DNA of 64,000 nucleotides from Deroplatys truncata. Taxonomy: Eukaryota > Arthropoda > Insecta > Mantodea > Mantidae. Positions 43,501 through 57,000 of this stretch are shown here, one piece after another; the first letter of the stretch is position 1; every line of letters begins with the position of its first letter. A program made the translations under genes and the position numbers. Where the stretch lies: positions 9,175,501 through 9,239,500 of the forward strand of contig CM060990.1 of the NCBI GenBank assembly GCA_030765065.1, given 5' to 3'. A model generated the notes under the pieces. The model saw only the letters and a program-made list of their open reading frames with translations, was not told the origin of the DNA and did no database searches.

Positions 43501-44050
43501 CGTTGTTTCTCACAAGTTCGTGAACTGTTTGTTCTGCTATGTTGTTTCTCACGAGCTCGAGTACTGTTTGTTCTGCTATGTTGTTTCTCACGTGTTCGTG
43601 TACTGTTTGTTCTGCTATGTTGTTTCTCACGTGTTGGTGTACTATTTGTTCTGTTATGTTGTTTCTCACGTGTTCGTGTACTGTTTGTTCTGCTATGTTG
43701 TTTCTCACGTGTTGGTGTACTGTTTGTTTTGCTATGTTGTTTCTCACGTGTTCGTGTACTGTTTGTTCTGCTATGTTGTTTCTCACCTTTTTCGTGTACT
43801 GTTTGTTCTGCTATGTTGTTTCTCACGTGTTCGTGTAGTGTTTGTTCTACTATGTTGTTTCTCAGGTGCTCGTCTACTTTTTTGCCGCTGTTGTTTCTCA
43901 CGTGTTCGTGTACTGTTTGTTCTGCTATTTTGTTTCTCACGTGTTCGTGTAGTGTTTGTTCTGCTATGTTGTTTCTCAGGTTCTCGTCTACTTTTTTGCC
44001 GCTATGCTATTTTTCACTTCATCACAAGCCTTGTTGGCACTATGTTGTTT
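40530..44050. repeat. 39-40 bp minisatellite, right part, about 89 units
   Basis: It starts with units like CCGCTATATTGTTTACCACG - CGTTCATACATTTTATGT, matching the left block. It drifts gradually to CTATGTTGTTTCTCACGAGC - TCGAGTACTGTTTGTTCTG by 42,400-44,000. A ~225-bp stretch at about 42,905-43,090 is repeated at 43,110-43,265. Frames of up to 582 codons (40,494-42,242) cross it because 39 is a multiple of three. They have no protein-like composition and occur in several frames at once, so I treat them as non-coding. Confidence 0.95.
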
Positions 44051-45807
44051 CTCATATGCTAACAACTTATTTATGTGCAGTTTTTTTTCTTTGGAATATT
44101 TTACATATATCTTACATATATTTTAGTATCCATTTGTTGTTCCTATTAGTTCATTTCTTAATTTAGGTAGAGTTGATTTACTATCTCCCGATTATAGAAA
44201 TGTGTACTAGCTAACAGAAATCACTTTCATTCAAGTTGATTTTAATTATGTTGAAGCTAGTAGAAGGATAATCTTCAATGGAAAGAGGCAGAAAAATTCC
44301 TATGAAATCAGCAGATTACATTTCTCGTCTGTCACACCTTAAATTGTTAGCTTCCATCAGCGATTCGTGTCTACCTGTATTAGAGGAGGGAGCATTCATC
44401 AATCTAAAATTCCCTTTGGGACTACCGGTGTCCTAGAGTAGCAGAAAGTATTATTATCATCATTATTATTACTATTATTATATCACTGAAATCACTGATG
44501 TTAATCGTGCACGAGCCGATTTTACTTAAACGGGTCGAATTTTATTACCAATAGTAAACAAAACATATTTTGCTGTTAGTATTACATATGTTGCAGTTCC
44601 TCACACTTTAGTGTGCTTTGATTTCCGTACATTTGCTTAAGTTGTATGTGTATTCCAAATTACAATATTTGCGCCCCTTTAATCATTTCTGAGACGTGTT
44701 TTTGGGTTCTGACTGTATTTATGCGTTAGGTTTCCTTTTAGGTACAACAATATTCTATTTTTTTTGAAGTTTAAATGCTGATACACAAACGTATGTCAAT
44801 GCACAGTGTTTAAGAGACTTAGGTAGTACGAATAAAAACTAATTTGAATGCGAAGCCTTTATTATTACTGTGCATATTCACATGTCAGTAGCGTGGTGTA
44901 TTAACAATATTATTTGTCATGTAGGATTCTCGCGATGTTTTACTCCTTGACCCACAACGTTACAGCAACTCAGTGTCACATTCATGATCACGTAATTTCT
45001 CGTTAATTAGAATGCAACTCTTGAGTTGTGTTTTATAGCCACTATGATAGGACTTGTGAATGATCTCGTAAACACGAGAGGGATGATGAATTGCGGTTAC
45101 TGTGGCAGACCTATGTTTTAATCTACTGCAAAACTAAACGTCCAGTTTATTTAAAGTTTTCACTCAGTTTAACCCGACATTTAATTACAAATTTTTCTTA
45201 AACATAAATTGAGTGGCTTTTAATTTGACTAATATTGTTTCAAGTTATTACGTTACAAACATAAAGTTTATAGGCCTATGCGGAAAGTTCCACAACATGA
45301 AGTTATTTTGTTTAATTTATTATTTTTAATCTCGTTTTCATCTGTTTGATGGTTGTGTAATAAGAGTAATATACTAGTTTTAGATCAAGAAAAGAAACAC
45401 CCAAATCATTATCATTGCGTACATATTTATATTTTTAAAACTCCCCTATTTCTTAAAAATAACTTATTCAAAAACATTTTATCGTACAGTAAGTGTACGT
45501 CATAATTTTCCGGAACGTTTACGGAACATTTAAGAGAGACAGAATAAATCTTTTGTCCTGTGGAACATTTTACTGGGCAAATTAATGAGTAAAAGAACTA
45601 CCAAAAACCTATTTGAAGCGAAGCATTTTAATTTTAAATTTTTAAGTTATTGCAGAGTAAGAAAGATTAAAATTGATTTGAAAACATACAGTGCTAGTAT
45701 TTAGGTATATCATATAAATGTGGTCATATAAACTTCAGGAATGCACTTCCTTTAATAAACTCAAGGACAACACATCCATGCTTAAAGACACAAAATCTTA
45801 GTTAGCC
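44051..45807. other. A+T-rich unique stretch, no gene recognised
   Basis: Only a short interrupted ATT-rich tract (about 44,450-44,485) is notable. Confidence 0.5.
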
Positions 45808-45990
45808 AGAAGAGATGGTTCAGTGACAACGCTGAGATTTGCACTCGGAAGGCATTAAAGGTTAGAATCCTTATTCCGATCAACGTGTCTGGAATTTTCT
45901 CATACATTTTGCTAGATACACAGGTGAATATCGAGTTGATGTACAGTTTTCATGATTTCCAAAGCTCACGTGTCAATAAAACCCAGGTGA
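45808..45990 (+). mobile_element. Degenerate tRNA-derived SINE
   Basis: An A-box-like TGGTTCAGTGAC lies at about 45,825 and a B-box-like GGTTAGAATCC at about 45,861. A body similar to 'TTTTCTCATACA...GTGAATATCG' follows. It is diverged and has no clear ends. Confidence 0.5.
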
Positions 45991-46147
45991 ACACAGTACG
46001 CTAGGCGAATCTAGACTGACCAGTGTCAATCGAAGCAAACCAAACTGTGCAGTAAGCATTTCTAAGGGCATGTGCATTGCTCCCTACAGATATGCAAACT
46101 CGAAAAACAACACGTAAAGATGTTAAAAACTAAAACGACAATACATA

Positions 46148-46991
46148 CAGAGGCGGAGAAAAGTATTGTAATCGCTTTAAAAAGTTCTAACAGCCAAATT
46201 AATGGAGATAAAATTCCACTTTTTGGTACACAGAAAGAACAAAGTATTACAGTTTACGTGTTGGTGCGTTTTTACAGAATCGTTCATTTTGTGGTTTTAG
46301 AATGTTTTGAAAATTTCACCGATTTTTCAACCTGTTCATCTGTGGTGTTTATAAAATGATTTTGTATGAATTTAGTAGTGTAATTCTTTGTGGATACTAC
46401 CTGATATTTGCATCGACGTGTGATTTAAACTTGTGGAGAAATACATTTTTGAATGTGTAACATTTGAGGCGTTAATGAGGAAGCCGAGGAAAAACGTTGA
46501 AAATCTCTGACTTTGACAACGTATTCTTCCTACAAATGAAAACCTATTTCCGCCGCAAAATCAAGTATCCCACAAAAACATCGCTCTATTTAATGCATGA
46601 AAAATAGTTCTGTAAACAAAACTTACAAAAAAGTTGAAATATCTTTGTATTTGTTAACAAAAATGTAAAACTAATAATAATATACAATACACTGAAAGCT
46701 GCCAAAACAAGTAAGCTGTAATACTGGTGGAAGTTATTGTTCTTCCACGGAAGCTATGGCAAAGTGCCGGTACGATATTAAATCCCCCCTGGTAACTCAG
46801 TTGGTTAGAGCAACCGGACGGAAATCGGAATATCCGCAGTTCAAATCCCGGCTATAACATTGAATTTTTCAGTCGTCTGACTCTACCTTCCCAAACTGTA
46901 ACGCTATTTGTTCTTTATCTCTATTAAAAATGAGAGTTTTATCTCCATTAGTTTGGCTATTATAATGTTTAAGATACTTTTGCCGCCTCTC
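46148..46991. mobile_element. Tc1/mariner-type non-autonomous element, 844 bp
   Basis: Ends CAGAGGCGGAGAAAAGTATT on the left and, as reverse complement, GAGAGGCGGCAAAAGTATC on the right. They are flanked by TA/TA at 46,146-46,147 and 46,992-46,993. Similarity continues inward for about 110 bp (GGAGATAAAATTCCACTTTT against its mirrored GGAGATAAAACTCTCATTTT). No transposase frame is visible. The end sequence is of the 'CAGNGGCGGANAAAAGTATT' kind common in Tc1-like elements (from memory). Confidence 0.7.
46785..46860 (+). mobile_element. tRNA-like SINE head inside the Tc1-like element
   Basis: An A box TGGTAACTCAGTTGG at about 46,789 and a B box AGTTCAAATCCC at about 46,841 have tRNA spacing. 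I do not see a clean acceptor stem, so this is tRNA-derived and not a tRNA gene. It probably inserted into the DNA transposon. Confidence 0.5.
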
Positions 46992-47224
46992 TAAGTGCAA
47001 TGGAAACCTACTTCATTGGAGATACGAAACCCCACCCTGCAACATCTATGCAGGAATAAAATATCTGACCTCCCTTACATATGAAATATGTCCCATTGCA
47101 CAATGACGTAAAACAAATGGAAGTATAGTGAACCAACAGTACCTCCGCTCCGGATGGCTGAAACAAGCTTCCAAAAAGTGACACAACTCCGCAACAGAGA
47201 ACGTTAATTCTATGCCATCTTGAA

Positions 47225-47400
47225 GACAACAAGAGTTTGTTAGCGAGGCGGTTAGAGCACGCACTTGCTCTCTTTGGGAAGCAAGTCACGTAGAGGCCCA
47301 GGTCGAGCCCGCACTTCATCACATTTCTTGTTGTGCCTGGCGTCGCACTTGATACATGCACGTCGTCGCTTTCTTTCGCACTTCATCACACTAAATAATG
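47225..47400 (+). mobile_element. tRNA-like SINE
   Basis: A-box-like AGCGAGGCGGTTAGAGC lies at about 47,240 and B-box-like AGGTCGAGCCC at about 47,301. TTCGCACTTCATCACA is repeated downstream (about 47,310 and 47,375). A tRNA gene is not supported. Confidence 0.5.
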
Positions 47401-48059
47401 TTCATGTGTTCGCTTTGAAAGCTCAACTAAGAGATAAGTGCATGTCGTTTTGTTCCAAAGAGTTGGACCTCCATTCTACTTATTCTAACCTTTAATGTAT
47501 TCGTTGCAACTGCGTTTAACTCTTCATTTTATTGACTGTAGCATTATTTTGATGATCATCAGTTAAAAGAAAACGCTTTCGTCGTGAACTAAACAACTGC
47601 TGGACGTACTCATTGCAAATTTATAAATCTAATTGGAGTGGATATTTTCGTGTCCAGTCCAACATTTTTGTGGTATAGAAACTGAAACTCTTATCCTTAT
47701 AACACGAACAACAATAGTTGGAAATATTTTTGTATCGCCAAATGAACTTCTGCAGATGTTTCGATGAGTTAACTCGGAAACAATGTGACCGATAGAAGCC
47801 TATCTGCATTTCCGTGTATGAAAGCCGTAATTTCTTGGAGGCTATTTGCAAGTTCATGTCCTCAGAGAGGTATTCACAACAATTCCACTTTGCTGTATTT
47901 TAAAAGCTATCAGTTTGTTTGCTATTCGTTATATACTCATTACTACTATAACAAAACTGCAGATGAAACTACCTCTAATCTACAAAACTGAACAATTTTA
48001 GGTTAAAGTAAATAGCAAACTGCAACAAATCTGAATCAATAACATGATGCACGCTTTAC
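47401..48059. other. Unique stretch, no gene recognised
   Basis: Short frames only; nothing recognised before the minisatellite begins. Confidence 0.5.
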
Positions 48060-51000
48060 ACTGTGATATCACAAGATGTAATAATGCATACGATATCACC
48101 ACAGATGTTAAAACACAAATGCGAGTCATCACCGCATGCAGTGATGACATATATAATCATACCGCAGATATTGATACAGGATAACGGGATGCAATTGTAC
48201 CGTAAAATCACAGCAATTTACAGATTGCTGGTTCATCATAGGATGCAACGATGTCATATATTCACGCCACAGATTTTACAGACTGCTGAGTCATCATAAG
48301 ATGCAACGATGTCATATATTCACGACACACATGTTACTGACTGCTGGTTCATCATAGGATGCAACGATGTCATATATTCACGAGACAGATGTTACTGGCT
48401 ACTGGTTCATCATAGGACGCAACGCTGTCATATATCCACGCCACCAATGTTACAGATTGCTGGTTCATCATAGGATGCAACGATGTCATATATTCAGGCC
48501 ACAGATGTTACTGCCTACTGGTTCATCATAGGATGCAACGATGTCATATATTCACGCCACAAATGTTACAGATTGCTGGTTCATCATTAGATGCAACGAT
48601 GTAATATATTCACGCCACATATGTTACACACTGCAGGTTCATCATAGGATGCAACTATGTCACATATTCACGCCACAGATGTTACTGACTGCTGGTTCAT
48701 CATAGGATGCAACGATGTCATATATTCACGCCACAGATGTTACACACTGCAGGTTCATCATAGGATGCAACGATGTCACATATTCACGCCACAGATGTTA
48801 CTGACTGCTGGTTCATCATATGATGCAACGATGTCATATATTCACGCCACAGATGTTACTGACTGCTGGTTCATCATATGATGCAACGATGTCATATATT
48901 CACGCCACAGATGTTACTGACTGCTGGTTCATCATAAGATACAAAGATGTCGTATATTCACGCCACAGATTTTACAGACTGCTGGTTCATCATAGGATGC
49001 AACGATAACATATATTCACGCTACAGATGTTACTGACTGCTGGTTCATCATAGGATGCAACGATGTCATATATTCGCGACAGATGTTACTGACTGCTGCT
49101 TCATCGTAGGATGCAAAGATGTCACTTATTCACACCACAGATGTTGATAGAGACTACTGGTTCATCACAGGATGTAATGATGTCTTATATTCACAAAACA
49201 GATGTTGATAGAGAATACTGGCTCATCACAGAATGTAATGATGTCTTATATTCACAAAACAGATGTTGATAGAGAATACTGGTTCATCACAGAATGTAAC
49301 GATGTCGTATATTGACACAACAGATGTTGATAGAGAATATTGGTTCATCACAGAATGTAATGATGTTGTATATTCACAAAACAGATGTTGATAGAGAATA
49401 CTGGCTCATCACAGAATGTAATAATGTCATATATTCACAAAACAGATGTTGATAGAGAATACTGGCTCATCACAGAATGTACTAATGTCATATATTCACA
49501 CAACAGATGTAGATAGAGAATACTGGCTCATCAAAGGATGAAACGAGGTCATATATTCACGCCACAGATGTTACTGACGGCTGGTTCATCATAGGATGCA
49601 ACGATGTCATATATTCACGACACAGATGTTACTGACTGCTGGATCATCATATGATGCAACGATGTCATATATTCACGCCACAGATGTTACTGACTGCTGG
49701 TTCATCATAGGATGCAACGATGTCATATATTCACGACACAGATGTTACTGGCTACTGGTTCATCATAGGACGCAACGATGTCATATATCCACGCCACAAA
49801 TGTTACAGATTGCTGGTTCATCATAGGATGCAACGATGTCATATATTCAGGCCACAGATGTTACTGCCTACTGGTTCATCATAGGATGCAACGATGTCAT
49901 ATATTCACGCCACAACTGTTACAGATTGCTGGTTCATCATTAGATGCAACGATGTCATATATTCACGCCACAGATGTTACACACTGCAGGTTCATCATAG
50001 GATGCAACTATGTCACATATTCACGCTACAGATGTTACTGACTGCTGGTTCATCATAGGATGCAACGATGTCATATATTCACGCCACAGATGTTACACAC
50101 TGCAGGTTCATCATAGGATGCAACGATGTTACATATTCACGCCACAGATGTTACTGACTGCTGGTTCATCATATGATGCAACGATGTCATATATTCACGG
50201 CACAGATGTTACTGACTGCTGGTTCATCATAAGATACAAAGATGTCGTATATTCACGCCACAGATTTTACAGACTGCTGGTTCATCATAGGATGCAACGA
50301 TGTCATATATTCACGCTACAGATGTTACTGACTGCTGGTTCATCATAGGATGCAACGATGTCATATATTCGCGCCACAGATGTTACTGACTGCTGCTTCA
50401 TCGTAGGATGCAAAGATGTCTCATATTCACGCCACAGATGTTGATAGAGACTACTCGTTCATCACAGGATGTAATGATGTCTTATATTCACAAAACAGAT
50501 GTTGATAGAGAATACTGGCTCATCACAGAATGTAATAATGTCATATATTCACAAAACAGATGTTGATAGAGAATACTGGCTCATCACAGAATGTACTAAT
50601 GTCATATATTCACACAACAGATGTAGATAGAGAATACTGGCTCATCAAAGGATGAAACGAGGTCATATATTCACGCCACAGATGTTACTGACTGCTGGTT
50701 CATCATAGGATGCAACGATGTCATATATTCACGACAGATATGTTACTGAATGCTGGTTCATCATATGATGCAACGATGTCATATATTCACGCCACAGATG
50801 TTACTGAATGCTGGTTCATTGTAGGATGTAACGATGACATATATTCACGCCACCGATGTTACTGACTGCTGGTTCATTGTAGGATGTAACGATGTCATAT
50901 ATTCACGCCACAGATGTTGATGGAGACTACTGGTTAATCACAGAATGTAATGATGTCATATATTCTCAAAACAGATGCTGATAGAGAATTCTGGCTCATC

Positions 51001-54000
51001 ACAGGATGTAATGATGTATATTCACGCCACAGATGTTACAGAATGCTGGTTCATCATAGGATGCAACGATGTGATTAATTCACGCCACAGATGTTGATAG
51101 TGACTGCTGGTTAATCACAGAATGTAATGATGTCGTATATTCACGCTACAGATTCTACTGAATGCTGGTTCATCATAGGATGCAGCGATGTGATATATTC
51201 ACGCCACAGATTTTACAGATTGCTGGTTCATCATAGGATGTAACGATGTGATATATTCACGCCACAGACGTTACAGATTGCTGGTTCATCACATGATGTA
51301 ATGATATGATATATTCACACCACAGATGTTACAGAAAGGTGGTTCGTCTTAGGATGCAACGATGTGATATATTCACACCAATTATGTTACAGACTGCTGG
51401 TTCATCACATGATGTAACGATGTGATATATTCACAACACAGATGTTACAGAATACTGGTTCATCATAGAATGGAACCATGTCATATATTAACGCCACAAC
51501 GTTACAGATTGCTGTTCGGCATATAATGTAATGATGTCATTTATTCACGCCACAGACGTTATAGAATGCTGGTCCATCATAGGCGGTAACGATGTCATAT
51601 ATTCACACCACAGATACTACAGAATGATGTCCTTCATAGGATGTAACGATGTGATATATTCACGCCACAGATGTAAACAGATTGCTGGTTCAGCGTAGGA
51701 TGTAACGATGTCATATATTCAAGCCACAGATGTTACAGACTGCTGGTTGATGATAGGATGCAACGATATCATATATTCACGCCACAGATGTTACTGACAG
51801 CTGCTTCATCGTAGGATGCAACCATGTCATATATTCACGCAACAGATGTTGATGGAGGATACTGCTTCATCACAGAATGTAATGATGGCGTATATTGACA
51901 CAACAGATGTTGATAGAGAATACTGGTTCATCACAGAATGTAATGATGTCGTATATTCACAAAACAGATGTTGATAGAGAATACTGGCTCATATTAGAAT
52001 GTAATAATGTCATATATTCACAAAACAGATGTTCATAGAGAATACTGGCTCATCACAGGATGTAATGATGTCATATATTCACACAACAGATGTTGATAGA
52101 GAATACTGGCTCATCAAAAGATGCAACGATGCCATAAATATTTACGCCACAGATGCTACTGACTGCTGGTTCATCATAGGATGCAACGATGTCATATATT
52201 CACGCCACAGATGTTACTGACTGCTAGTTTATCACAGGATGTAATGATGTCATATAATCACACAACAGATGTGTTTAGATAATACTGGCTTATCAGTGGA
52301 TGGAATGATGTCATATATTCACACAACAGATGTTGATAGAGAATACTGGCTCCTAAAGGATGTAGCGATGTGATATATTCACGCCACAGATGTTACAGAA
52401 TGCTGGTTTATCATAGGATGCAACGAAGTCATATATTCACGCCACAGATGTTACTGACAGCTGGTTTATTATAGGATGCAACGATGTCACATATTCACGC
52501 CACAGATGTTGATGGAGACTACTGGTTAATCACAGAATGTAATGATGTCGTTTATTCACGCCACAGATGCTACAGAATGCTGGTTCATCATAGGATGCAA
52601 CGATGTGATATATTCACGCCACAGCTGTTACAGACTGCTGGTTCATCTTAGAATGCAACGATATAATATATTCACGCCAGTGATGTTACAGACTGCTGGT
52701 GCATTTCACGATGTAACGATGTGATATATTCACGCCAAAGGTGTCACAGACTCCTGGTTCATCTCATGATATAATGGTGTGATATATTGACGCCAAAGAC
52801 GTTATAGAATACTGGTTCATCATATTATGTAACGATGTCATATGTTCATTCCACAGACGTTACAGAATGCTGGTTCATCATAGGCTATAACGATGTCATA
52901 TATTCACGCCACAGATGCAACAGAATGCTGGTTCATCATAGAATGTAACGATGTGATATACTCACGCCACAGTTGTTACAGATTGTTGGTTTATCGTAGA
53001 ATGTAACGATGTGCTACATTCACGCCACAGATGTTACAGATTGCTGGTTCATTGTATGATGTAACGATGTGCTACATTCACGCCACAGATCCTACAGAAT
53101 GATGGTTCATCATAGGATGTAACGATGTGATATATTCACGCCACAGATGTTACAGATTGCTGGTTCATCATAGAATGTAACGATGACATATATTCACGAT
53201 ACAGATGTAACAGAATGCTGGTTGGTTACAGAACTTAGCTAAATTATAGTATATAATCACACTACAGATGTTACAGTATACTGGTTTATTACATTATGTA
53301 ATGATGTTGTTTATTTACACAACCGATGTCGATAGAGAATACCGGTTCATCGCATAATGTAATGATGTCATATATTCACACAACAGATGTGGATAGAGAA
53401 TACTGGCTCATCACATTATGTAATGGTGTCATATATTCACACAACAAATGTTGATAGAGAATACTGGCTCATTCAAGGATGCACGATATCATATATTCAC
53501 GCCACCGATGTTCCAGAATGCTGGTCCGTCGTAGGATGCAACGATGTCATATATTCACGCCACAGATGTTACAGACTGCTGGTTCATCATAGGATGAAAC
53601 GATGTCATATATTCACGCCACAGATGTTACTGACTGCTGCTTCATCGTAATATGCAACGATGTCATATATTCACGCAACAGATGTTGATAGAGAATACTG
53701 CCTCATCACAATATGTAATAATGTCATATATTCACACAACAGATGTTGTTAGAGAATACTAGCTCATCACAGGATGTAATGATGGCATATATTCAAACAA
53801 CAGATGTTGATAGAGAATATTGGCTCATCACAGGATGTAATGATGTCATATAATCACACAACAGATATTGATGGAAAATACTGGCTCATCACAGGATGTA
53901 ATGATGTCATATATTCACACAACAGATTTTGATAGAGAATTCTGGCTCATCACAGGATGTAATGATGTCATATATTCACACAACAGATGTTGATAGAGAA

Positions 54001-57000
54001 TACTAGCTCATTACAGGATCTAATGATGTCATATATTCACACAACAGATGTTGATAGAGAATATTGGCTCATCACAGGATGTAATGATGTCATATAATCA
54101 CACAACAGATGTTGATAGAGAATACTTGCTCATCACAGGATGTAATGATGTCATATATTCACACAACAAATTTTGATAGAGTATACTGCCTCATCACAGG
54201 ATGTAATGATGTCATATATTCACACAACAGATGTAGATAGAGAATACTGGCTCATCACAGGATGTAATGATGTCTTATATTCACACAACAGATGTTGATA
54301 GACAAAACTGGCTCATCACAGGATGTAATCATGTCATATATTCACACAACAGATGTTAATAGAGTATACTGGCTCATCACAGAATGTAATGATGTCATAT
54401 AATCACGCAACAGATATTGATAGAAAATATTGGCTCAGCACAGGATGTAATGATGTCATGTATTCACACAACAGATGTTGATAGAGAATACTGGCTCATC
54501 AAAGGATGAAACGATGTCATATGTTTACGCCAAAGATGTTACAGAATGCTGATTTATCATAGGATGCAAATATGTCATATATTCACGCCACAGATGTTAC
54601 TGACTGCTGGGTCATCACAGGATGCAACGATGTCATATATTCACGCCACATATGTTACTGACTGCTGGTTCATTGTAGAATGTAACGATGTCATATATTG
54701 ACGCCACAGATGTTACATACTGTTGGTTCATCACAGGATGCAACGATGTGATATATTCACGCCACAGATGTTACAGAATGCTGGTTTATCATAGGATGCA
54801 ACGAAGTCATATATTCACGCCACAGATGTTACTGACAGCTGGTTTATTATAGGATGCAACGATGTCACATATTCACGCCACAGATGTTGATGGAGACTAC
54901 TGGTTAATCACAGAATGTAATGATGTCATTTATTTAAGCCACAGATGCTACAGAATGCTGGTTCATCATAGGATGCAAACGATGTGATATATTCACGCCA
55001 CAGCTGTTACAGACTGCTGGTTCATCTTAGAATGCAACGATATAATATATTCACGCCAGTGATGTTACAGACTGCTGGTGCATTTCACGATGTAACGATG
55101 TGATATATTCACGCCAAAGGTGTCACAGACTGCTGGTTCATCTCATGATGTAATGGTGTGATATTTTGACGCCAAAGACGTTATAGAATACTGGTTGATC
55201 ATATTATGTAACGATGTCATATGTTCATTCCACAGACGTTACAGAATGCTGGTTCATCATAGGCTATAACGATGTCATATATTCACGCCACAGATGCAAC
55301 AGAATGTTGGTTCATCATAGAATGTAACGATGTGATATACTCACGCCACAGTTGTTACAGATTGTTGGTTTATCGTAGGATGTAACGATGTGCTACATTC
55401 ACGCCACAGATGTTACAGATTGCTGGTTCATCGTATGATGTAACGTTGTGCTACATTCAGGCCACAGATCCTACAGAATGATGGTTCATCATAGGATGTA
55501 ACGATGTGATATATTCACGCCACAGATGTTACAGATTGCTGGTTCATCGTAGGATGTAACGATGTCATATATTCAAGCCACAGATGTTACATATTGCTGG
55601 TTCATCATAGAATGTAACGATGTGATATATTTACGCCACAGATGTTACAGAATGATGGTTCATCGTAGGATGTAACGATGTCATATATTCAAGCCACAGA
55701 TGTTACATACTGCTGGTTCATCATAGAATGTAACGATGACATATATTCACGACACAGATGTAACAGAATGCTGGTTGGTTACAGAACGTAGCTAAATTAT
55801 AGTATATAATCACACTACAGATGTTACAGTATACTGGTTTATTACATAATGTAATGATGTTGTATATTTACACAACCGATGTCGATAGAGAATACCGGTT
55901 CATCGCATAGTGTAATGATGTCATATATTCACACAACAAATGTTGATAGAGAATACTGGCTCATCAAAGGATGCGCGATGTCATATATTCACGCCACCGA
56001 TGTTCCAGAATGCTGGTCCTTCGTAGGATGCAACTATGTCATATATTCACGCCACAGATGTTACAGACTGCTGGTTCATCATAGGATGAAACGATGTCAT
56101 ATATTCACGCCACAGATGTTACTGACTGCTGCTTCATCGTAATATGCAACGATGTCATATATTCACGCAACAGATGTTACAGACTGCTGGTTCATCATAG
56201 GATGAAACGATGTCATATATTCACGCCACAGATGTTACAGACTGCTGGTTCATCATAGGATGCAACGATGTCATATATTCACGCCACAGATGTTACAGAC
56301 TGCTGGTTCATCATAGGATGCAACGATGTCATATATTCACGCAACAGATGTTACAGACTGCTGGTTCATCATAGGATGCAACGATGTCATATATTCACGC
56401 CACAGATGTTACAGACTGCTGGTTCATCGTAATATGCAACGATGTCATATATTCACGCCACAGATGTTACTGACTGCTGCTTCATCGTAATATGCAACGA
56501 TGTCATATATTCACGCAACAGATGTTGATAGAGAATACTGCCTCATCACAATATGTAATAATGTCATATATTCACATAACAGATGTTGTTAGAGAATACT
56601 AGCTCATCACAGGATGTAATGATGGCATATATTCAAACAACAGATGTTGATAGAGAATATTGGCTCATCACAGGATGTAATGATGTCATATAATCACACA
56701 ACAGATATTGATAGAGAATTCTGGCTCATCACAGGATGTAATGATGTCATATATTCACACAACAGATGTTGATAGAGAATACTAGCTCATTACAGGATCT
56801 AATGATGTCATATATTCACACAACAGATGTTGATAGAGAATATTGGCTCATCACAGGATGTAATGATGTCATATAATCACACAACAGATGTTGATAGAGA
56901 ATACTTGCTCATCACAGGATGTAATGATGTCATATATTCACACAACAAATTTTGATAGAGTATACTGCCTCATCACAGGATGTAATGATGTCATATATTC

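Noticed and set aside
40494-44166. Frames of 365-582 codons rich in Cys, Phe and Val
   Set aside because: Translations of the 39-bp minisatellite; they overlap each other in different frames and lack domain structure.
46785-46860. Functional tRNA gene
   Set aside because: A and B boxes are present but there is no convincing acceptor stem or cloverleaf; also true of the sequences at 45,825 and 47,240.
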